35,814 nt of DNA from Hymenobacter sp. IS2118 (GCF_000715495.1 NZ_JNLX01000168.1:1-35814), one strand, 5' to 3'. Shown: positions 8,665 through 18,551, numbered from the stretch's first letter. Notes: generated from the letters alone by a model not told the origin. Made by a program: numbers and translations.

Positions 8665-10767
8665 TCAGCGCCGCCCCACGCGCCATTCAGCACTCAGCTC
8701 GAAATAAGGCAGCACGCGGCTGGTTTCCCGGCCCAAATCCAGCGCCGTGTAGCTGCTGCCGATGAAGGTGCCAGTGCCGGGCGTGAACGTTGAGAAGGTG
8801 CGCAGCCATTGCAGCCAAACGCTGGCCGCGATGTTGAACCCGGCGGTGGCCCGGCGTTCCACGGCTACCTCGGGGCCGTGCTGGCGGGTAATATTGTGCA
8901 GGAAAATGAGCGTGGTAGCCGGGCCCGTGAGGTCGTCCAGCAGCAGGGCCGCCCGGCCGTAGTTGCGCTGCTCCAACAGGCGGTAGCCCAGGCGCACGCT
9001 GGTGCTGCCCTGCGGGCCGGCCCAGCTCTGCCGCGCCCCCAGGGTAAAGTCGTGGGTGACGCTGGTATCGAGCGGGCTCTCCCGAAACTGCGCCCAGTTG
9101 AGCTGGCCCACCCGGTTTTCGCGGCGCACGTAGTCGGCCAGCAGCAACAGGCGCGGGCGCAGCTGGTAGCTGATGCTCTGGGTTTGTTCCAGCACCCGGC
9201 TGGCACGGTTGCGCGCCTGTTCGCTGGCCCGGTCGCGCACCTGGTAGCTCACCCACAAGTGGTAATAGGAACGGATGCTCAGCTTGCCCGGCGCCCAGGT
9301 GAAGCCCGGCTCCCAGTGCAGCAGGCGGTCGGCATAGTTTTCGGCGCTCAGTCCCGCCCGGATGAACACCGTTTGGCGGTACTCGCCGGCCACGCCCAGC
9401 GTGGTGCGGAAGGCCCCGGCCCAGCGGCCCGTCCAGGTGAGGCGGGCGAGGTGCTGGGCTTCGTCGCGGGTTTGCTGGTTGTCTTTGCTGGGCGCGTCCA
9501 CCCGCAGCAGCTGGGCCGAACCCAGCAGCGCCAGGGCGTGGCGGGGCGTGGGCAGCCACGTGATTGTGCTTTGCCAGAGCGTGGTTTGCTCGGTGATGTC
9601 TTTCACCTGCTCCCGGACCAGGGCGGTAGCCAGGCGGGCCACGCTCAGGTTACGCGAGTTGTCGAGGTAGTAGGCCCTAGTTCGCTCCCGAAAATTAAAA
9701 ACCACCGTGGCCTGCAGCTGCGGACGGGCATAGCGCAGCTCCTGCCGGGTGTCCAGCTCACGCTGGCGGTAGCCCACGTCCTGCAATGTATCGGCCGCTT
9801 CGGCCTGCCGCCGGTACCGGAAAGCGCGGGTAGGCAGCAGCGCACTGTTGTCGGAACGTAAGGTAGTGAAGGCGTTAATGCGGTAGGAAGCGCCCGCCTG
9901 CGCCAATACGGTATCGGACTGAATGCGCTGCACGGAGCCCAGCAGGTAGTCTTCGGCGCGGTTGGAGCGGTAGCCCAACCGGCCCTGCACCGTGAGCGGC
10001 GCGTTGGGCAAAAAGGCTTGCTCGCCCACGGCTTCGGCTACCAGCCGCTGCATGGTGCGCGGCCCCAGCGCCGCGCGGGTGCCCAGCACGCGCAAGACCA
10101 GCGGCGGCGCGGCGGGGCCATTGGCGAAATAGATGGCGGCCGCATCGAACCCGTAGGCTACGCCGGCATCGTCGCGGCCGTTGCGGCGGTCGGTGGCCAG
10201 ACCACCAAGTACGGTGAGGCGCATTTGAGAAAGCGAATCGGCGGGGTGGCCGGGGCGCAGGCGGCGCTGGTAGCCCAGCCGCGCCAGCCACAGGCCGCTG
10301 CGGGTGGCATTGGCGCGGCTTTGGTCGTAGTGCAGCTGCTGGCCGAGCTGCCAGTGGTTGGCGGCATCCAGGGTGAAAACGTGGGCGACGTCGGCGCCGT
10401 AATCTTCCCGCACGAAGGGCGGCGTGCCCCGCGAATCGTAAATCATGTCGGTGCCCATGCGATAGCGCAGCTGCTGGCGCGGCCCCAGGCGCAGGTAGCC
10501 GCGGGCGCCCGTAGTTTGCACAAAGGTGCTCAGGCCTACGCGCCGGGCCCGTGCCAGCAGCAGCAGCGCGGTGTCGGCCACTTCCGGCTGCAGGCCGCTG
10601 AATACCGGGCCAAAGGGCGTGGCCCCCACCAGCACCTGCGCGCGTGCCGAAAGGCCGCCAAGTATTACTATTAGCAATAAAATTCCTGGTTTGGCCGCGT
10701 ACCGGCAGCGGAACTGGTGGAGCGCCAGCCCTCTGTCCAAAACCACCGATAACCACTCTATTATCAC
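8665..10767 (-). CDS. Predicted outer-membrane beta-barrel protein, unknown function
   Basis: 700 aa. The N-terminus has a hydrophobic stretch (KPGILLLIVILGGLSARAQ, about 26-44) that looks like a signal peptide ending ARA-Q. It is preceded by an unusually long 25-residue lead, and no later ATG fits. The mature part is rich in alternating hydrophobic/polar strands with many Arg, Tyr and Gln, and ends YFELSAEWRVGRR, like a closing barrel strand. I recognise no enzymatic motif. It is convergent with the hybrid kinase (52-bp gap, no strong hairpin) and divergent from the OmpA/PD40 gene. Very high GC gives long antisense frames here, but the protein-like composition is on this strand. Confidence 0.7.
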   Translation of the reverse strand: MIIEWLSVVLDRGLALHQFRCRYAAKPGILLLIVILGGLSARAQVLVGATPFGPVFSGLQPEVADTALLLLARARRVGLSTFVQTTGARGYLRLGPRQQLRYRMGTDMIYDSRGTPPFVREDYGADVAHVFTLDAANHWQLGQQLHYDQSRANATRSGLWLARLGYQRRLRPGHPADSLSQMRLTVLGGLATDRRNGRDDAGVAYGFDAAAIYFANGPAAPPLVLRVLGTRAALGPRTMQRLVAEAVGEQAFLPNAPLTVQGRLGYRSNRAEDYLLGSVQRIQSDTVLAQAGASYRINAFTTLRSDNSALLPTRAFRYRRQAEAADTLQDVGYRQRELDTRQELRYARPQLQATVVFNFRERTRAYYLDNSRNLSVARLATALVREQVKDITEQTTLWQSTITWLPTPRHALALLGSAQLLRVDAPSKDNQQTRDEAQHLARLTWTGRWAGAFRTTLGVAGEYRQTVFIRAGLSAENYADRLLHWEPGFTWAPGKLSIRSYYHLWVSYQVRDRASEQARNRASRVLEQTQSISYQLRPRLLLLADYVRRENRVGQLNWAQFRESPLDTSVTHDFTLGARQSWAGPQGSTSVRLGYRLLEQRNYGRAALLLDDLTGPATTLIFLHNITRQHGPEVAVERRATAGFNIAASVWLQWLRTFSTFTPGTGTFIGSSYTALDLGRETSRVLPYFELSAEWRVGRR

Positions 10768-10951
10768 GCACTAACGACTGTGTTTTGGTGAGTGCACAGA
10801 GCCGTAACGGGAAGGTAGCGCCTACGCCGGTAGGGATTGGGAAATAGTTTTTCGTTAGGTTAGCTGTATATAATGCTACCGGGTCGGCGACCGGGCATTT
10901 TCTATGGTTCGGGCTTAACCCGGACGTTTTACTTTTTCTGCTATTACTTAT

Positions 10952-13057
10952 ATGACTAGCTCCTTTGCATCCCGCCTCCTCGCCTTTATTCCGGTGGCGG
11001 TGCTACTATTTGCTGGGCCCGCCGCGCGGGCCCAGCGCGTGCTGTGGGCCGCCCGCGTGGTCGACGTTTCTTCGCAAAAAGCCGAAGGCAAGGCCCCGTT
11101 TGCTCCTTCCCAGGTGCTGGGCATACCCAATGCGCTGCCGCTGGGCCAAATCAGCAACGACGCCTGGATTCCGAAAAAGGAAGGGGCCAACGAATTTATT
11201 GAGGTTCGGTTTGCCCGGTCCATCGCGGCTCAGCAGGTAACTATCGTCGAAAACTTCAACCCCGGCTCTATTACCAAAGTCGAGCTGGTAGACACCAAGG
11301 GCAACAAGCACGAGGTGTACTCCAATGCCACGCCGGGCCCAATTCCAGAGCCTTTTCGCACCCTCGAAATCCGGTTTCCCGTGGCCGAATACCGCACCCT
11401 GGGCGTGATAATACGCATGAACACCGGCAAGGTGGAAGGCGTGAATCAGATTGACGCCATCGGGGTGGCCGACGTGGCCTCCACCATGGTGAAGCAGGCG
11501 TTTGATGCCCCCAAAGGTCCGGATGCGGTGCTTTCCACGCAGTTCGATTCGTCGCTGGTGAACCTGGGCCCGAACGTGAACACCCGCTACGTAGACACGC
11601 ACCCCGTCATTTCGCCCGACGGCCGCACCCTGTACTTCGCCCGGCAAAACCACCCCGGCAACGTGGGCGGCGTGCGCGACCCGCAGGATATCTGGGTTTC
11701 CCGCCTAGTGTCGGGCAAAAACAAGACCTGGGGCCCGGCCCGCAACATGGCCGAGCCCAGCAACACCCCCGAAGACCCCAACGGCTTGGCGTCGGTATCG
11801 GCCAACGGCCAGTCGGCCCTGCTCATCGGCGTGTACGAAGACGGCCTGATGCAGCCCAAAGGCTTTAGCATGAGCCGCCGCTCGGCCATTGGCTGGAGCA
11901 AACCCACGACGGTAAAAATCGACGATTATTACAACAAAGACCCCGAGCACATCGACGCCTGCCTGGCTACCTCGGGCAGGGCGCTGCTGATGGCCCTGGA
12001 GCGCAACGACGGCATCGGCGGCCAGGATATTTACGTGAGCTTTCCGAAGCCCGACAAGCTGCCTGGCGCCATGGCCGACCCCAAAAAGCAAGCGGAATGG
12101 ACCAAACCGCTCAACCTGGGCCGGAACGTGAACACCGACAAGGCCGATTTCGCACCCTTCCTGGCCGCCGACGAAAAGACCTTGTATTTCGCCAGCGAAG
12201 GCCGCGGGGGCTACGGCAAGTCCGATATTTTTTACTGCAAGCGCCTCGACGATACCTGGACCAACTGGAGCCCGCCCCGCAACCTGGGCCCAGTAGTAAA
12301 CTCCCCGGATTTTGACGCCTACTACACCGTATCGGCTGCCGGCCAGGATGCCTACCTCGTATCGTCGCGCAACGGCACGGACGGCTCCAAAGACATTTTC
12401 CGCATCTCGCTGGCGCCCGCCTTCCAGCCCGAAGTAGTGACGCTGGTAACCGGCCGGGTGCTCGACGTGAATACCAACAAGCCCATCCGGGCCATTATTC
12501 ACTACGAAAACCTGCTCACCGGTGAGGAAATCGGAGTAACCGAGACTGACCCCAAGGATGGTTCCTACACCATTGTGCTACCCAGCGGCGTGCAGTACGG
12601 CTACCGCGCCGAAGCCGTGGGTTACATCGCCGAAAATGCCAACCTCGATGTAACGGCCAAGGAAAAATACTCCGAGCAGAAAGAGGACCTGTTTCTCGTG
12701 CCCTTCAACGTGGGCCAGACGGTGAAGCTGAACAACATTTTCTTTCAGCAGAGCAAGTACTACCTCAACACCAACTCTTATCCCGAGCTGGCACGCCTCA
12801 TCCGCATCATGAAGGATTATCCGTCGGTGGAAATCAAGATTTCCGGCCACACCGACAACCAGGGCGACCCCGCCCTGAACCTCAAGCTAAGCCAGGACCG
12901 GGTGAATGAAGTGAAAAAATACCTCAGCAGCCATGGCGTCAACGGCGGCCGCATCACCACCGAAGGCTTCGGCGGCAGCAAGCCCATCGCAAGCAACGAC
13001 CAAGAAGAAACCCGTTCCAAAAACCGGCGCGTGGAGTTCACCATTACCAAAAAGTAA
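10952..13057 (+). CDS. OmpA-family protein with PD40 propeller repeats
   Basis: 701 aa. Signal peptide 1-27 (AAGPAARAQ-like cleavage). Residues about 30-175 look like a galactose-binding/F5-8-like beta-sandwich (AWIPKKEGANEFIEVRFARS). A PD40/WD40-like propeller follows (about 215-490; SPDGRTLYFA, ADEKTLYFASEGRGGYGKSD). Next come a carboxypeptidase-regulatory-like beta-sandwich (about 497-560; VTGRVLDVNTNKPI) and an OmpA domain (about 593-699) with peptidoglycan-binding signature SGHTDNQGDPALNLKLSQDR and C-terminal RSKNRRVEF. The propeller-CRD-OmpA order resembles the periplasmic type IX secretion protein PorE, except that a galactose-binding-like domain replaces the N-terminal TPR. A wall-anchored periplasmic or outer-membrane scaffold role is inferred. 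Followed by two hairpin terminators. Confidence 0.88.
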   Translation: MTSSFASRLLAFIPVAVLLFAGPAARAQRVLWAARVVDVSSQKAEGKAPFAPSQVLGIPNALPLGQISNDAWIPKKEGANEFIEVRFARSIAAQQVTIVENFNPGSITKVELVDTKGNKHEVYSNATPGPIPEPFRTLEIRFPVAEYRTLGVIIRMNTGKVEGVNQIDAIGVADVASTMVKQAFDAPKGPDAVLSTQFDSSLVNLGPNVNTRYVDTHPVISPDGRTLYFARQNHPGNVGGVRDPQDIWVSRLVSGKNKTWGPARNMAEPSNTPEDPNGLASVSANGQSALLIGVYEDGLMQPKGFSMSRRSAIGWSKPTTVKIDDYYNKDPEHIDACLATSGRALLMALERNDGIGGQDIYVSFPKPDKLPGAMADPKKQAEWTKPLNLGRNVNTDKADFAPFLAADEKTLYFASEGRGGYGKSDIFYCKRLDDTWTNWSPPRNLGPVVNSPDFDAYYTVSAAGQDAYLVSSRNGTDGSKDIFRISLAPAFQPEVVTLVTGRVLDVNTNKPIRAIIHYENLLTGEEIGVTETDPKDGSYTIVLPSGVQYGYRAEAVGYIAENANLDVTAKEKYSEQKEDLFLVPFNVGQTVKLNNIFFQQSKYYLNTNSYPELARLIRIMKDYPSVEIKISGHTDNQGDPALNLKLSQDRVNEVKKYLSSHGVNGGRITTEGFGGSKPIASNDQEETRSKNRRVEFTITKK

Positions 13058-13062
13058 CCGGT

Positions 13063-13111
13063 AACCTAACCCCCGGCCCCTTTCCAAAAAAGAGGGGCCG
13101 GGGGTTAGGTT
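13063..13111. terminator. Strong hairpin after the OmpA/PD40 gene
   Basis: A perfect 19-bp GC-rich stem (13063-13081 with 13093-13111) has an 11-nt loop and no T-run. It starts 6 bp after the stop codon. It probably acts with the next hairpin at 13118 or stabilises the mRNA end. Confidence 0.6.
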
Positions 13112-13117
13112 AAAACC

Positions 13118-13152
13118 AAAAAAGCCCCTTGCTGCACGCGAGGGGCTTTTTT
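13118..13152. terminator. Bidirectional intrinsic terminator between OmpA/PD40 and floA
   Basis: A 12-bp perfect stem, AAAAAAGCCCCT paired with AGGGGCTTTTTT, and an 11-nt loop. A-run and T-run allow termination in both directions between the convergent genes. Confidence 0.85.
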
Positions 13153-13205
13153 ACATATCAATCGGGCTACCTTTTTTCGTGGCAGCCTGCGTTACGAAAC
13201 TAAAA

Positions 13206-14201
13206 TCAGGGAGCGAGATTGCTACCACCGGGCTTCACGTTGCCGCTGCCGCCGGGATTGGCGATGGAGTCACGCATATCGGTGTCGGCCTGCACGTTGC
13301 GCATTTTGTAGTAATCCATAATGCCTAGGTTGCCGCTGCGGAAAGCTTCGGCGATGGCCTTGGGGATTTCGGCTTCGGCTTCGACCACGCGGGCTTTGGC
13401 CTCCTGGGTTTTGGCGCGGTTTTCCTGCTCCACGGCCACGGCCATGGCGCGCCGCTCTTCGGCCCGAGCTTCGGCTACGCGAAGGTCGGCCGCAGCCTGG
13501 TCCATCTGCAGCTTGGCCCCGATGTTCTCTCCGATGTCCACGTCGGCGATGTCGATGGATAGGATTTCGAAGGCGGTACCGGCATCGAGGCCCTTGGAAA
13601 GCACGAGCTTGGAAATCTTATCCGGGTTTTCGAGCACTTCCTTATGCGATTTCGACGAGCCGATGGTACTCACGATGCCTTCGCCGACCCGCGCCAGAAT
13701 GGTTTCCTCGCCGGCGCCGCCCACGAGCTGCGAGATGTTGGCCCGCACCGTGACGCGGGCAATGACGATGAGCTGAATGCCATCCTGCGACACGGCCGCC
13801 ACGTTGGGCGTGTTGATTACCTTGGGATTTACGCTGGTCGTCACGGCCTCAAACACGTTCCGGCCGGCCAGGTCGATGGCGGTGGCCTGCTTGAAAGTGA
13901 GCGGAATGTTGGCCTTATCAGCCGAAATCAGCGCTTTAATCACGCTCGGCACGTTGCCGCCAGCCAGAAAGTGCGTCTCCAGGTCGTTGGCCGTGAGCTG
14001 CAGACCCGCCTTGGTGGAGGTAATCATCGAATTGACAATCAGGGACGGCGGCACTTTCCGAACGCGCATGAAAGCCAGTTGAAACAAACTCACCCGTACT
14101 CCTGAGAAAATAGCCGTGACCCACAGGCTAATCGGAAAAAAGTAAAGGAACACCAACAGCACAACGGCTGCGATGACAACAGGAAATAAAGGAAAATTCA
14201 T
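13206..14201 (-). CDS. floA: Flotillin-like protein FloA
   Basis: 331 aa when started at the ATG at 14201, just before a hydrophobic N-terminus ([20 protein letters not shown]). An upstream frame reaching 14480 would overlap nfeD and reads as non-protein sequence, so it is not used. Flotillin-like proteins form oligomeric scaffolds of functional membrane microdomains. Visible here: membrane hairpin at 5-45, SPFH-like body ([40 protein letters not shown]), and a charged Ala/Glu coiled coil (about 245-300; [19 protein letters not shown]). The C-terminus is Gly/Pro-rich. It lies 91 bp downstream of nfeD, its usual partner. Length matches the family. Confidence 0.95.
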   Translation of the reverse strand: MNFPLFPVVIAAVVLLVFLYFFPISLWVTAIFSGVRVSLFQLAFMRVRKVPPSLIVNSMITSTKAGLQLTANDLETHFLAGGNVPSVIKALISADKANIPLTFKQATAIDLAGRNVFEAVTTSVNPKVINTPNVAAVSQDGIQLIVIARVTVRANISQLVGGAGEETILARVGEGIVSTIGSSKSHKEVLENPDKISKLVLSKGLDAGTAFEILSIDIADVDIGENIGAKLQMDQAAADLRVAEARAEERRAMAVAVEQENRAKTQEAKARVVEAEAEIPKAIAEAFRSGNLGIMDYYKMRNVQADTDMRDSIANPGGSGNVKPGGSNLAP

Positions 14202-14292
14202 GCCGTAAGGTAGTGATGTTTTTTGCAGTAAGCTGGGTGTGGACTGTTGAGAAAAGCCGGTTTCTGAGCCAGAGGTTAATTGCAGGCTCGTA

Positions 14293-14757
14293 CTACGCAA
14301 CGGCCACCACAATGCGGTTTTGCTCGATGGCCAGCACGCGCACATCGCTGCCTGCGGCCACAAACTCGCCCCGCGTGGCCACTTCCCGCCGCTCGGTACC
14401 AAACAGTACGGTGCCGGCCGGCCGCAACGCCGACAGCGTGCGCCCGATAGTGCCGGGCGGCATGTCGGCGCGGCGCGCATCGTCTACCGACGTATCGTTA
14501 ACGCTGGTCAGGGCTACTCGGGCCATGTTTTTAGGCCGTAACCCCACGTAAACAATCAGACCGGCCACCAGCGACACTGTCACTAGCGCGTAGTGGCCCA
14601 GCGGCGTGCCCAGGTCGCGGTAGCCCATCCAGATGCCCACCGCCAACAGCACAAATCCCACCAGGCCCACTATCGTGGTGCCGGGAATAAATATCACCTC
14701 TGCGGCCAGAAACAGCAGGCCAAACAAGAGGAGCATCGCAATAGAAAGCCAAGGCAT
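14293..14757 (-). CDS. NfeD-like membrane protein
   Basis: 154 aa short-form NfeD. Three hydrophobic segments fill the N-terminal half ([52 protein letters not shown]). A soluble OB-fold-like NfeD domain follows (about 103-154; [19 protein letters not shown] ... [12 protein letters not shown]). It stands upstream of floA on the same strand, the conserved nfeD-flotillin arrangement, and probably helps assemble or localise FloA. A weak TATCTTTA box lies at 14790-14797 on the minus strand. Confidence 0.9.
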   Translation of the reverse strand: MPWLSIAMLLLFGLLFLAAEVIFIPGTTIVGLVGFVLLAVGIWMGYRDLGTPLGHYALVTVSLVAGLIVYVGLRPKNMARVALTSVNDTSVDDARRADMPPGTIGRTLSALRPAGTVLFGTERREVATRGEFVAAGSDVRVLAIEQNRIVVAVA

Positions 14758-14810
14758 GGGCGTAAGGAAAAAGAAGGAAAGAAGTTTCTTAAAGATACGC
14801 AGCGGCCTGC

Positions 14811-15269
14811 TTAACGACTGCCCAGCTTAGCCGGGCGCTTGGCACCAACTGCGGCAGGCCTCCTTTTCACAAAGGCGCTCAGCAGCCCATCGGAACTGGG
14901 CAGCCCCACAATGTCCAGCAAGTTCTGGTAGTAGAGGGCCAGTTCCTGGCGCTCTCCCGCCGTCTTCACCAGCGGGTGAAGCTCGTTCAGGCCGGAATTA
15001 AGGATTTGCAAACAAGATTCTTTGGTGGGATTATTTGCGATTAGGGCCAAGAACTCAGTGGTCGACTGCACCAGAACACGGTTGACGGTGGGCCGCGCCT
15101 CCACGGGCAAAAGGCCCGGTTTTTTGTCGGTTACCACCCAGTCCTGGGTCTTTTTAAGCACCTTTTCAAGTTTTGCCGCTGCTCGGGCTGGCACTGCGAG
15201 CGGGGTGGGCGTTTGGGCGTGGCCGGCAACGGCTGCCGCCATCATCAGAACAAATAAAAATGCACGCAT
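14811..15269 (-). CDS. Small secreted DUF4844-like protein
   Basis: 152 aa. A signal peptide (MRAFLFVLMMAAAVAGHAQ, 1-19) predicts export. The C-terminal half resembles DUF4844: IANNPTKESCLQILNSGL (78-95) and YYQNLLDIVGLPSSDGLL (113-130). The match is from memory and no biochemical role is known to me. The tail is basic (KRRPAAVGAKRPAKLG). It lies downstream of proS on the same strand but is separated by the proS terminator, so it probably has its own promoter in the short gap. The distance to nfeD is 53 bp, so co-transcription with nfeD-floA is possible. Confidence 0.7.
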   Translation of the reverse strand: MRAFLFVLMMAAAVAGHAQTPTPLAVPARAAAKLEKVLKKTQDWVVTDKKPGLLPVEARPTVNRVLVQSTTEFLALIANNPTKESCLQILNSGLNELHPLVKTAGERQELALYYQNLLDIVGLPSSDGLLSAFVKRRPAAVGAKRPAKLGSR

Positions 15270-15286
15270 GGAGAGTTAAAAAAGTA

Positions 15287-15308
15287 GGGCTGCGCAATTG
15301 CGCAGCCC
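15287..15308 (-). terminator. proS terminator
   Basis: A 22-nt perfect palindrome (11-bp arms, GGGCTGCGCAA) is followed on the minus strand by TAC and then a T-run. It lies 45 bp past the proS stop. Confidence 0.8.
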
Positions 15309-15353
15309 TTTCAATTGCTAAGATAAAATTTATCCCAATTATTAATCAGGGGG

Positions 15354-16829
15354 TTAGTACGCCCTGGCAAAGTAGGCGCGGCGCACGCTGGGCTTGCCCG
15401 TCACCATGCACACGCCATCCTCGTCGGGCTCGTTCAGGGCCAGGCAGCGCACGGTGGCTTTGGTTTCGGTCTTGATAAGCTCCTCGGTTTCGGAAGTGCC
15501 ATCGTAATGCGCCAGCACGAAGCCGGCCTCGTTATCGAGCACGCGCTTGAACTCGTCGTAGCTGTCGACGCGGGTGGTGTGGGTTTCGCGAAACTGCTTG
15601 GCCTTCTGATAGATATTCGTCTGGATATCAACCAACAGCTGGTCCACGCTGGCCACGATATCGGCCAGCGGCAGGGTCATTTTCTCTTTGGTGTCGCGGC
15701 GGGCTACTTCCACGGTACCATTATCGAGGTCGCGGGCCCCAATGGCTAGGCGCACGGGCACGCCCTTCATCTCCCACTCGGCAAACTTGAAGCCGGGGCG
15801 CTCGGTGTCGCGGCTGTCCAGCTTCACGGCAATGCCCCGAGCAATAAGGCCCATCTGGATGGGTTTGATGCGCTCCAGCAGGGCGTCGAGCTCGCCGGAC
15901 TTATAAATTGGTACGATGACCACCTGGATGGGCGCCAGCTTGGGCGGCAGCACGAGGCCTTCGTCGTCGGAATGCGCCATCACCAGCGCGCCCATCAGGC
16001 GGGTGCTCACGCCCCAGCTAGTGCCCCACACGTGCTCCAGGCCGCCTTCTTTGTTGGCAAACGTCACGTCGAAAGCCTTGGCGAAGTTCTGCCCCAGGAA
16101 GTGGCTGGTGCCGGCTTGCAGCGCCTTTCCGTCCTGCATCAGCGCCTCAATGCAATACGTGTCTTCGGCGCCGGCAAACCGCTCGTTGGGCGTTTTCACG
16201 CCTTTTACCACGGGCAGGGCCATGTGCTCCTCGGCAAACTCGGCGTACACGTCAAGCATCTGGCGGGTTTCGGCCACGGCTTCTTCGGCAGTGGCATGCG
16301 CAGTGTGGCCTTCCTGCCACAGAAACTCGGCGGTGCGCAGAAACAAGCGCGTGCGCATTTCCCAGCGCACCACGTTGGCCCACTGGTTGATGAGCAGCGG
16401 CAGGTCGCGGTAGCTTTGAATCCAGTTTTTGTAGGTGCTCCAGATAATGGCTTCCGAGGTGGGGCGCACCACCAGCTCTTCTTCCAGCTTGGCGGTGGGG
16501 TCCACGCGCAGCTTGCCGGGGTTGTCGGGGTCGGTCTGGAGGCGGTAGTGGGTAACTACGGCGCACTCTTTAGCGAAGCCTTCAGCGTTTTTCTCCTCGG
16601 CTTCAAAAAGACTTTTCGGGATGAAGATGGGAAAATAGGCGTTTTCGTGGCCGGTGCGCTTGAACATATCGTCGAGCTGGCGCTGCATTTTTTCCCAAAT
16701 GGCATAGCCGTAAGGTTTAATAACCATGCAGCCGCGCACAGCCGAGTTTTCGGCCAAGCCAGCACGCTTCACTAACTCATTGTACCAAAGCGAGTAATCT
16801 TCTTGGCGGGTAGGCAACTTTTTGCTCAT
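15354..16829 (-). CDS. proS: Prolyl-tRNA synthetase, type 3
   Basis: 491 aa from the ATG at 16829 ([20 protein letters not shown]), which fits the family start; an ATG three codons upstream (16838) is possible. It charges tRNA-Pro. Length and sequence fit the archaeal/eukaryote-like ProS without the editing insertion. The class II core includes [15 protein letters not shown], motif 2-type segment [37 protein letters not shown], then the anticodon-binding domain ([19 protein letters not shown]) and the C-terminal domain ending RRAYFARAY. Monocistronic with its own terminator. Confidence 0.96.
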   Translation of the reverse strand: MSKKLPTRQEDYSLWYNELVKRAGLAENSAVRGCMVIKPYGYAIWEKMQRQLDDMFKRTGHENAYFPIFIPKSLFEAEEKNAEGFAKECAVVTHYRLQTDPDNPGKLRVDPTAKLEEELVVRPTSEAIIWSTYKNWIQSYRDLPLLINQWANVVRWEMRTRLFLRTAEFLWQEGHTAHATAEEAVAETRQMLDVYAEFAEEHMALPVVKGVKTPNERFAGAEDTYCIEALMQDGKALQAGTSHFLGQNFAKAFDVTFANKEGGLEHVWGTSWGVSTRLMGALVMAHSDDEGLVLPPKLAPIQVVIVPIYKSGELDALLERIKPIQMGLIARGIAVKLDSRDTERPGFKFAEWEMKGVPVRLAIGARDLDNGTVEVARRDTKEKMTLPLADIVASVDQLLVDIQTNIYQKAKQFRETHTTRVDSYDEFKRVLDNEAGFVLAHYDGTSETEELIKTETKATVRCLALNEPDEDGVCMVTGKPSVRRAYFARAY

Positions 16830-16940
16830 GGGGGGCATCTGATAGTTAATTGAAAAAGTTCCTGATTCTGGTATAAGATTTGACTTGAATAAGGGGCACC
16901 GTTTCGGGGTAAAATTACGTTATTAATGCGCGGACCTCGC

Positions 16941-16966
16941 ACTCAGGCAATAATTGTTGCGTGAGT
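16941..16966. other. 26-bp imperfect palindrome, possible operator
   Basis: ACTCAGGCAA and TTGCGTGAGT form 10-bp arms with one mismatch around a 6-nt centre. It lies in the 274-bp spacer between proS and the Tyr/Gly-rich lipoprotein gene, which is otherwise without recognised features. A dimeric regulator site is one possibility; no regulator gene is adjacent. Confidence 0.25.
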
Positions 16967-17103
16967 AGTATAGCCCTGGCATTTGGCCCGCTCCTTTTCG
17001 GTTGCTGATTGCCAAGCTGCCACTGAGCCTTAGTCGTTTCGCTAGCCTCCGTCATTTGCGTCGTTACTTTACCGTAAGCCCGTCCACTCTCTATTTTTCA
17101 ACC

Positions 17104-18489
17104 ATGAAAAACCCACTCACCGCTCTCTTGCCCGCCTTGGCCCTGCTCGCGCTGGGTGGTTGCGCGAGCACCTCCGGGCTCGCCACGTCGGAAGACGACG
17201 GCGTCTACTATTCTTCTAAGGACCGCACCACGGCCATCGTCCGTCAGGCCCAGCCCGTAGCCGACAACGCGCCGGCCCGCACCGAGGAATACGTCGAGGA
17301 TGCCACCAACCCGGACTACAACGGCAATACGGCCAGCACCTCCCCGCGCCAAAGCAGCGGGTCGGACGAATACTACGACAGCAATTACGACAACACTTAC
17401 ACCTACATGCAGGGGCTGCCCAACAACGGCCCCGGCGTGAGCTATTACACGCCTTACAGCGCCTACACCAACCTTAACTACGCCAGCGCCTGGGGCGGGG
17501 GGGCCTATGGGTTTTCTCCTTACGGCATTTGCGACCCTTTCTACAACCCGTTTTATAGCCCTTTCTACGGGTATAGCCCGGGCCTGAGCATCAACTTCGG
17601 GTTTGGCCGGCCCTGGGGCTATGGTGGCTATGGCCGAGGCTTTGGTTACGGATATGGCGGCGGCTACGGCGGCGGTTTCTACGACCCCTTCTTCTACGGT
17701 GGGTCGTTCTACGGCGGGTATTATGGCCGGGGCGGATACTACGGCAACAGCTTTTATGGCAACAACTTTGGCTACGGCAACCGTTACAATGGCAACGGTA
17801 ATGAAGGCGGGCGTAGCAACCGCACCTACGGCCACCGCAGCAGCCGGGCTTCGGATGCACGCTACACGTCGGGAGCCCGGCCGGCTGGGACCAACGGCGC
17901 TTCCGGTGGCGTAACTACTAGGGGCCGTGCCCGGACCGAAGAAGCCCGCTCGAATGTTCCAATGGAACAGGGCCGGGTTCGGTCCGAGGCGCTTACCGCT
18001 AACCCTTCGGGCGAAACGCGTACCCGCTCCGGCTCCGAAGGCTACAACCAGCCCCGCCGCCGCAACGAGCAGCCCGTGTACCGCGACATGACCACCCAGC
18101 CCGAACAAACGCGCCGCGTGGTACGCGAGGAAGCCGGCGACCGTCGCCGCACCATTGAGGCAATGCCCGACCAGCGCCCCACACAGCCAGCACCAACACC
18201 CCAGCCGCAGGAAACGCAGCGGCGCCGGGCGGGCTTGTTTCAGAGCCCCGATACCCGCACGGCTCCTAGTAATTCAAACGCTCAGAACGTAGAGCAGCCC
18301 ACCCGCCAGCGCCGCACCTACGAGCAGCCCCGCCAGCAGCGTACTTATGAGCAGCCTCGCCAGCAGGAAACTTATCGGCAGCCTAGCCAGCCCTCGTATT
18401 CGCCGCCATCCAATAGCGGCCGCAGCGACGGCGGGAGCAACAGTGGCGGCGGCCGTTCGTCCGGCGGTGGTCGGGGCCGGGTGAACTAG
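17104..18489 (+). CDS. Tyr/Gly-rich lipoprotein of unknown function
   Basis: 461 aa from the ATG at 17104, which places a lipobox directly after the start (LLALGG-C20); the frame extends upstream but without signal character. Low-complexity protein: a Tyr/Asp/Asn-rich part (about 70-140), a Gly/Tyr/Phe-rich part (about 150-255) and an Arg/Gln/Pro-rich tail. The tail has repeats of the type TYEQPRQQ and ends GGGRSSGGGRGRVN. No catalytic domain is recognised. A surface-exposed or matrix-like role is inferred from composition only. The upstream sequence TATTTTTC at 17092-17099, 4 nt before the ATG, resembles the -7 box of rpoN. Confidence 0.8.
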   Translation: MKNPLTALLPALALLALGGCASTSGLATSEDDGVYYSSKDRTTAIVRQAQPVADNAPARTEEYVEDATNPDYNGNTASTSPRQSSGSDEYYDSNYDNTYTYMQGLPNNGPGVSYYTPYSAYTNLNYASAWGGGAYGFSPYGICDPFYNPFYSPFYGYSPGLSINFGFGRPWGYGGYGRGFGYGYGGGYGGGFYDPFFYGGSFYGGYYGRGGYYGNSFYGNNFGYGNRYNGNGNEGGRSNRTYGHRSSRASDARYTSGARPAGTNGASGGVTTRGRARTEEARSNVPMEQGRVRSEALTANPSGETRTRSGSEGYNQPRRRNEQPVYRDMTTQPEQTRRVVREEAGDRRRTIEAMPDQRPTQPAPTPQPQETQRRRAGLFQSPDTRTAPSNSNAQNVEQPTRQRRTYEQPRQQRTYEQPRQQETYRQPSQPSYSPPSNSGRSDGGSNSGGGRSSGGGRGRVN

Positions 18490-18529
18490 GTCTGGCACTG
18501 TTATTTTTCTGCAAAATATTTTCCCCAGT

Positions 18530-18551
18530 GAGCCGGCCCAACGGCCGGCTC
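18530..18551 (+). terminator. Hairpin after the Tyr/Gly-rich lipoprotein gene
   Basis: A 9-bp GC-rich stem, GAGCCGGCC paired with GGCCGGCTC, has a CAAC loop followed by CTTTTCTT. It ends 16 bp before the next ATG, so it could terminate or attenuate. Confidence 0.55.

Noticed and set aside
8809..9861. Long plus-strand open frame (350 codons) antisense to the 700-aa barrel gene
   Set aside because: It has shadow composition typical of GC-rich antisense frames (Ala/Gly/Arg/His-rich, no domain), and the opposite strand carries a signal peptide and barrel-like C-terminus.
14202..14480. N-terminal extension of the FloA frame overlapping nfeD
   Set aside because: The extra 93 residues are Cys/Arg/Pro-rich shadow sequence of nfeD; the ATG at 14201 gives the normal FloA N-terminus.
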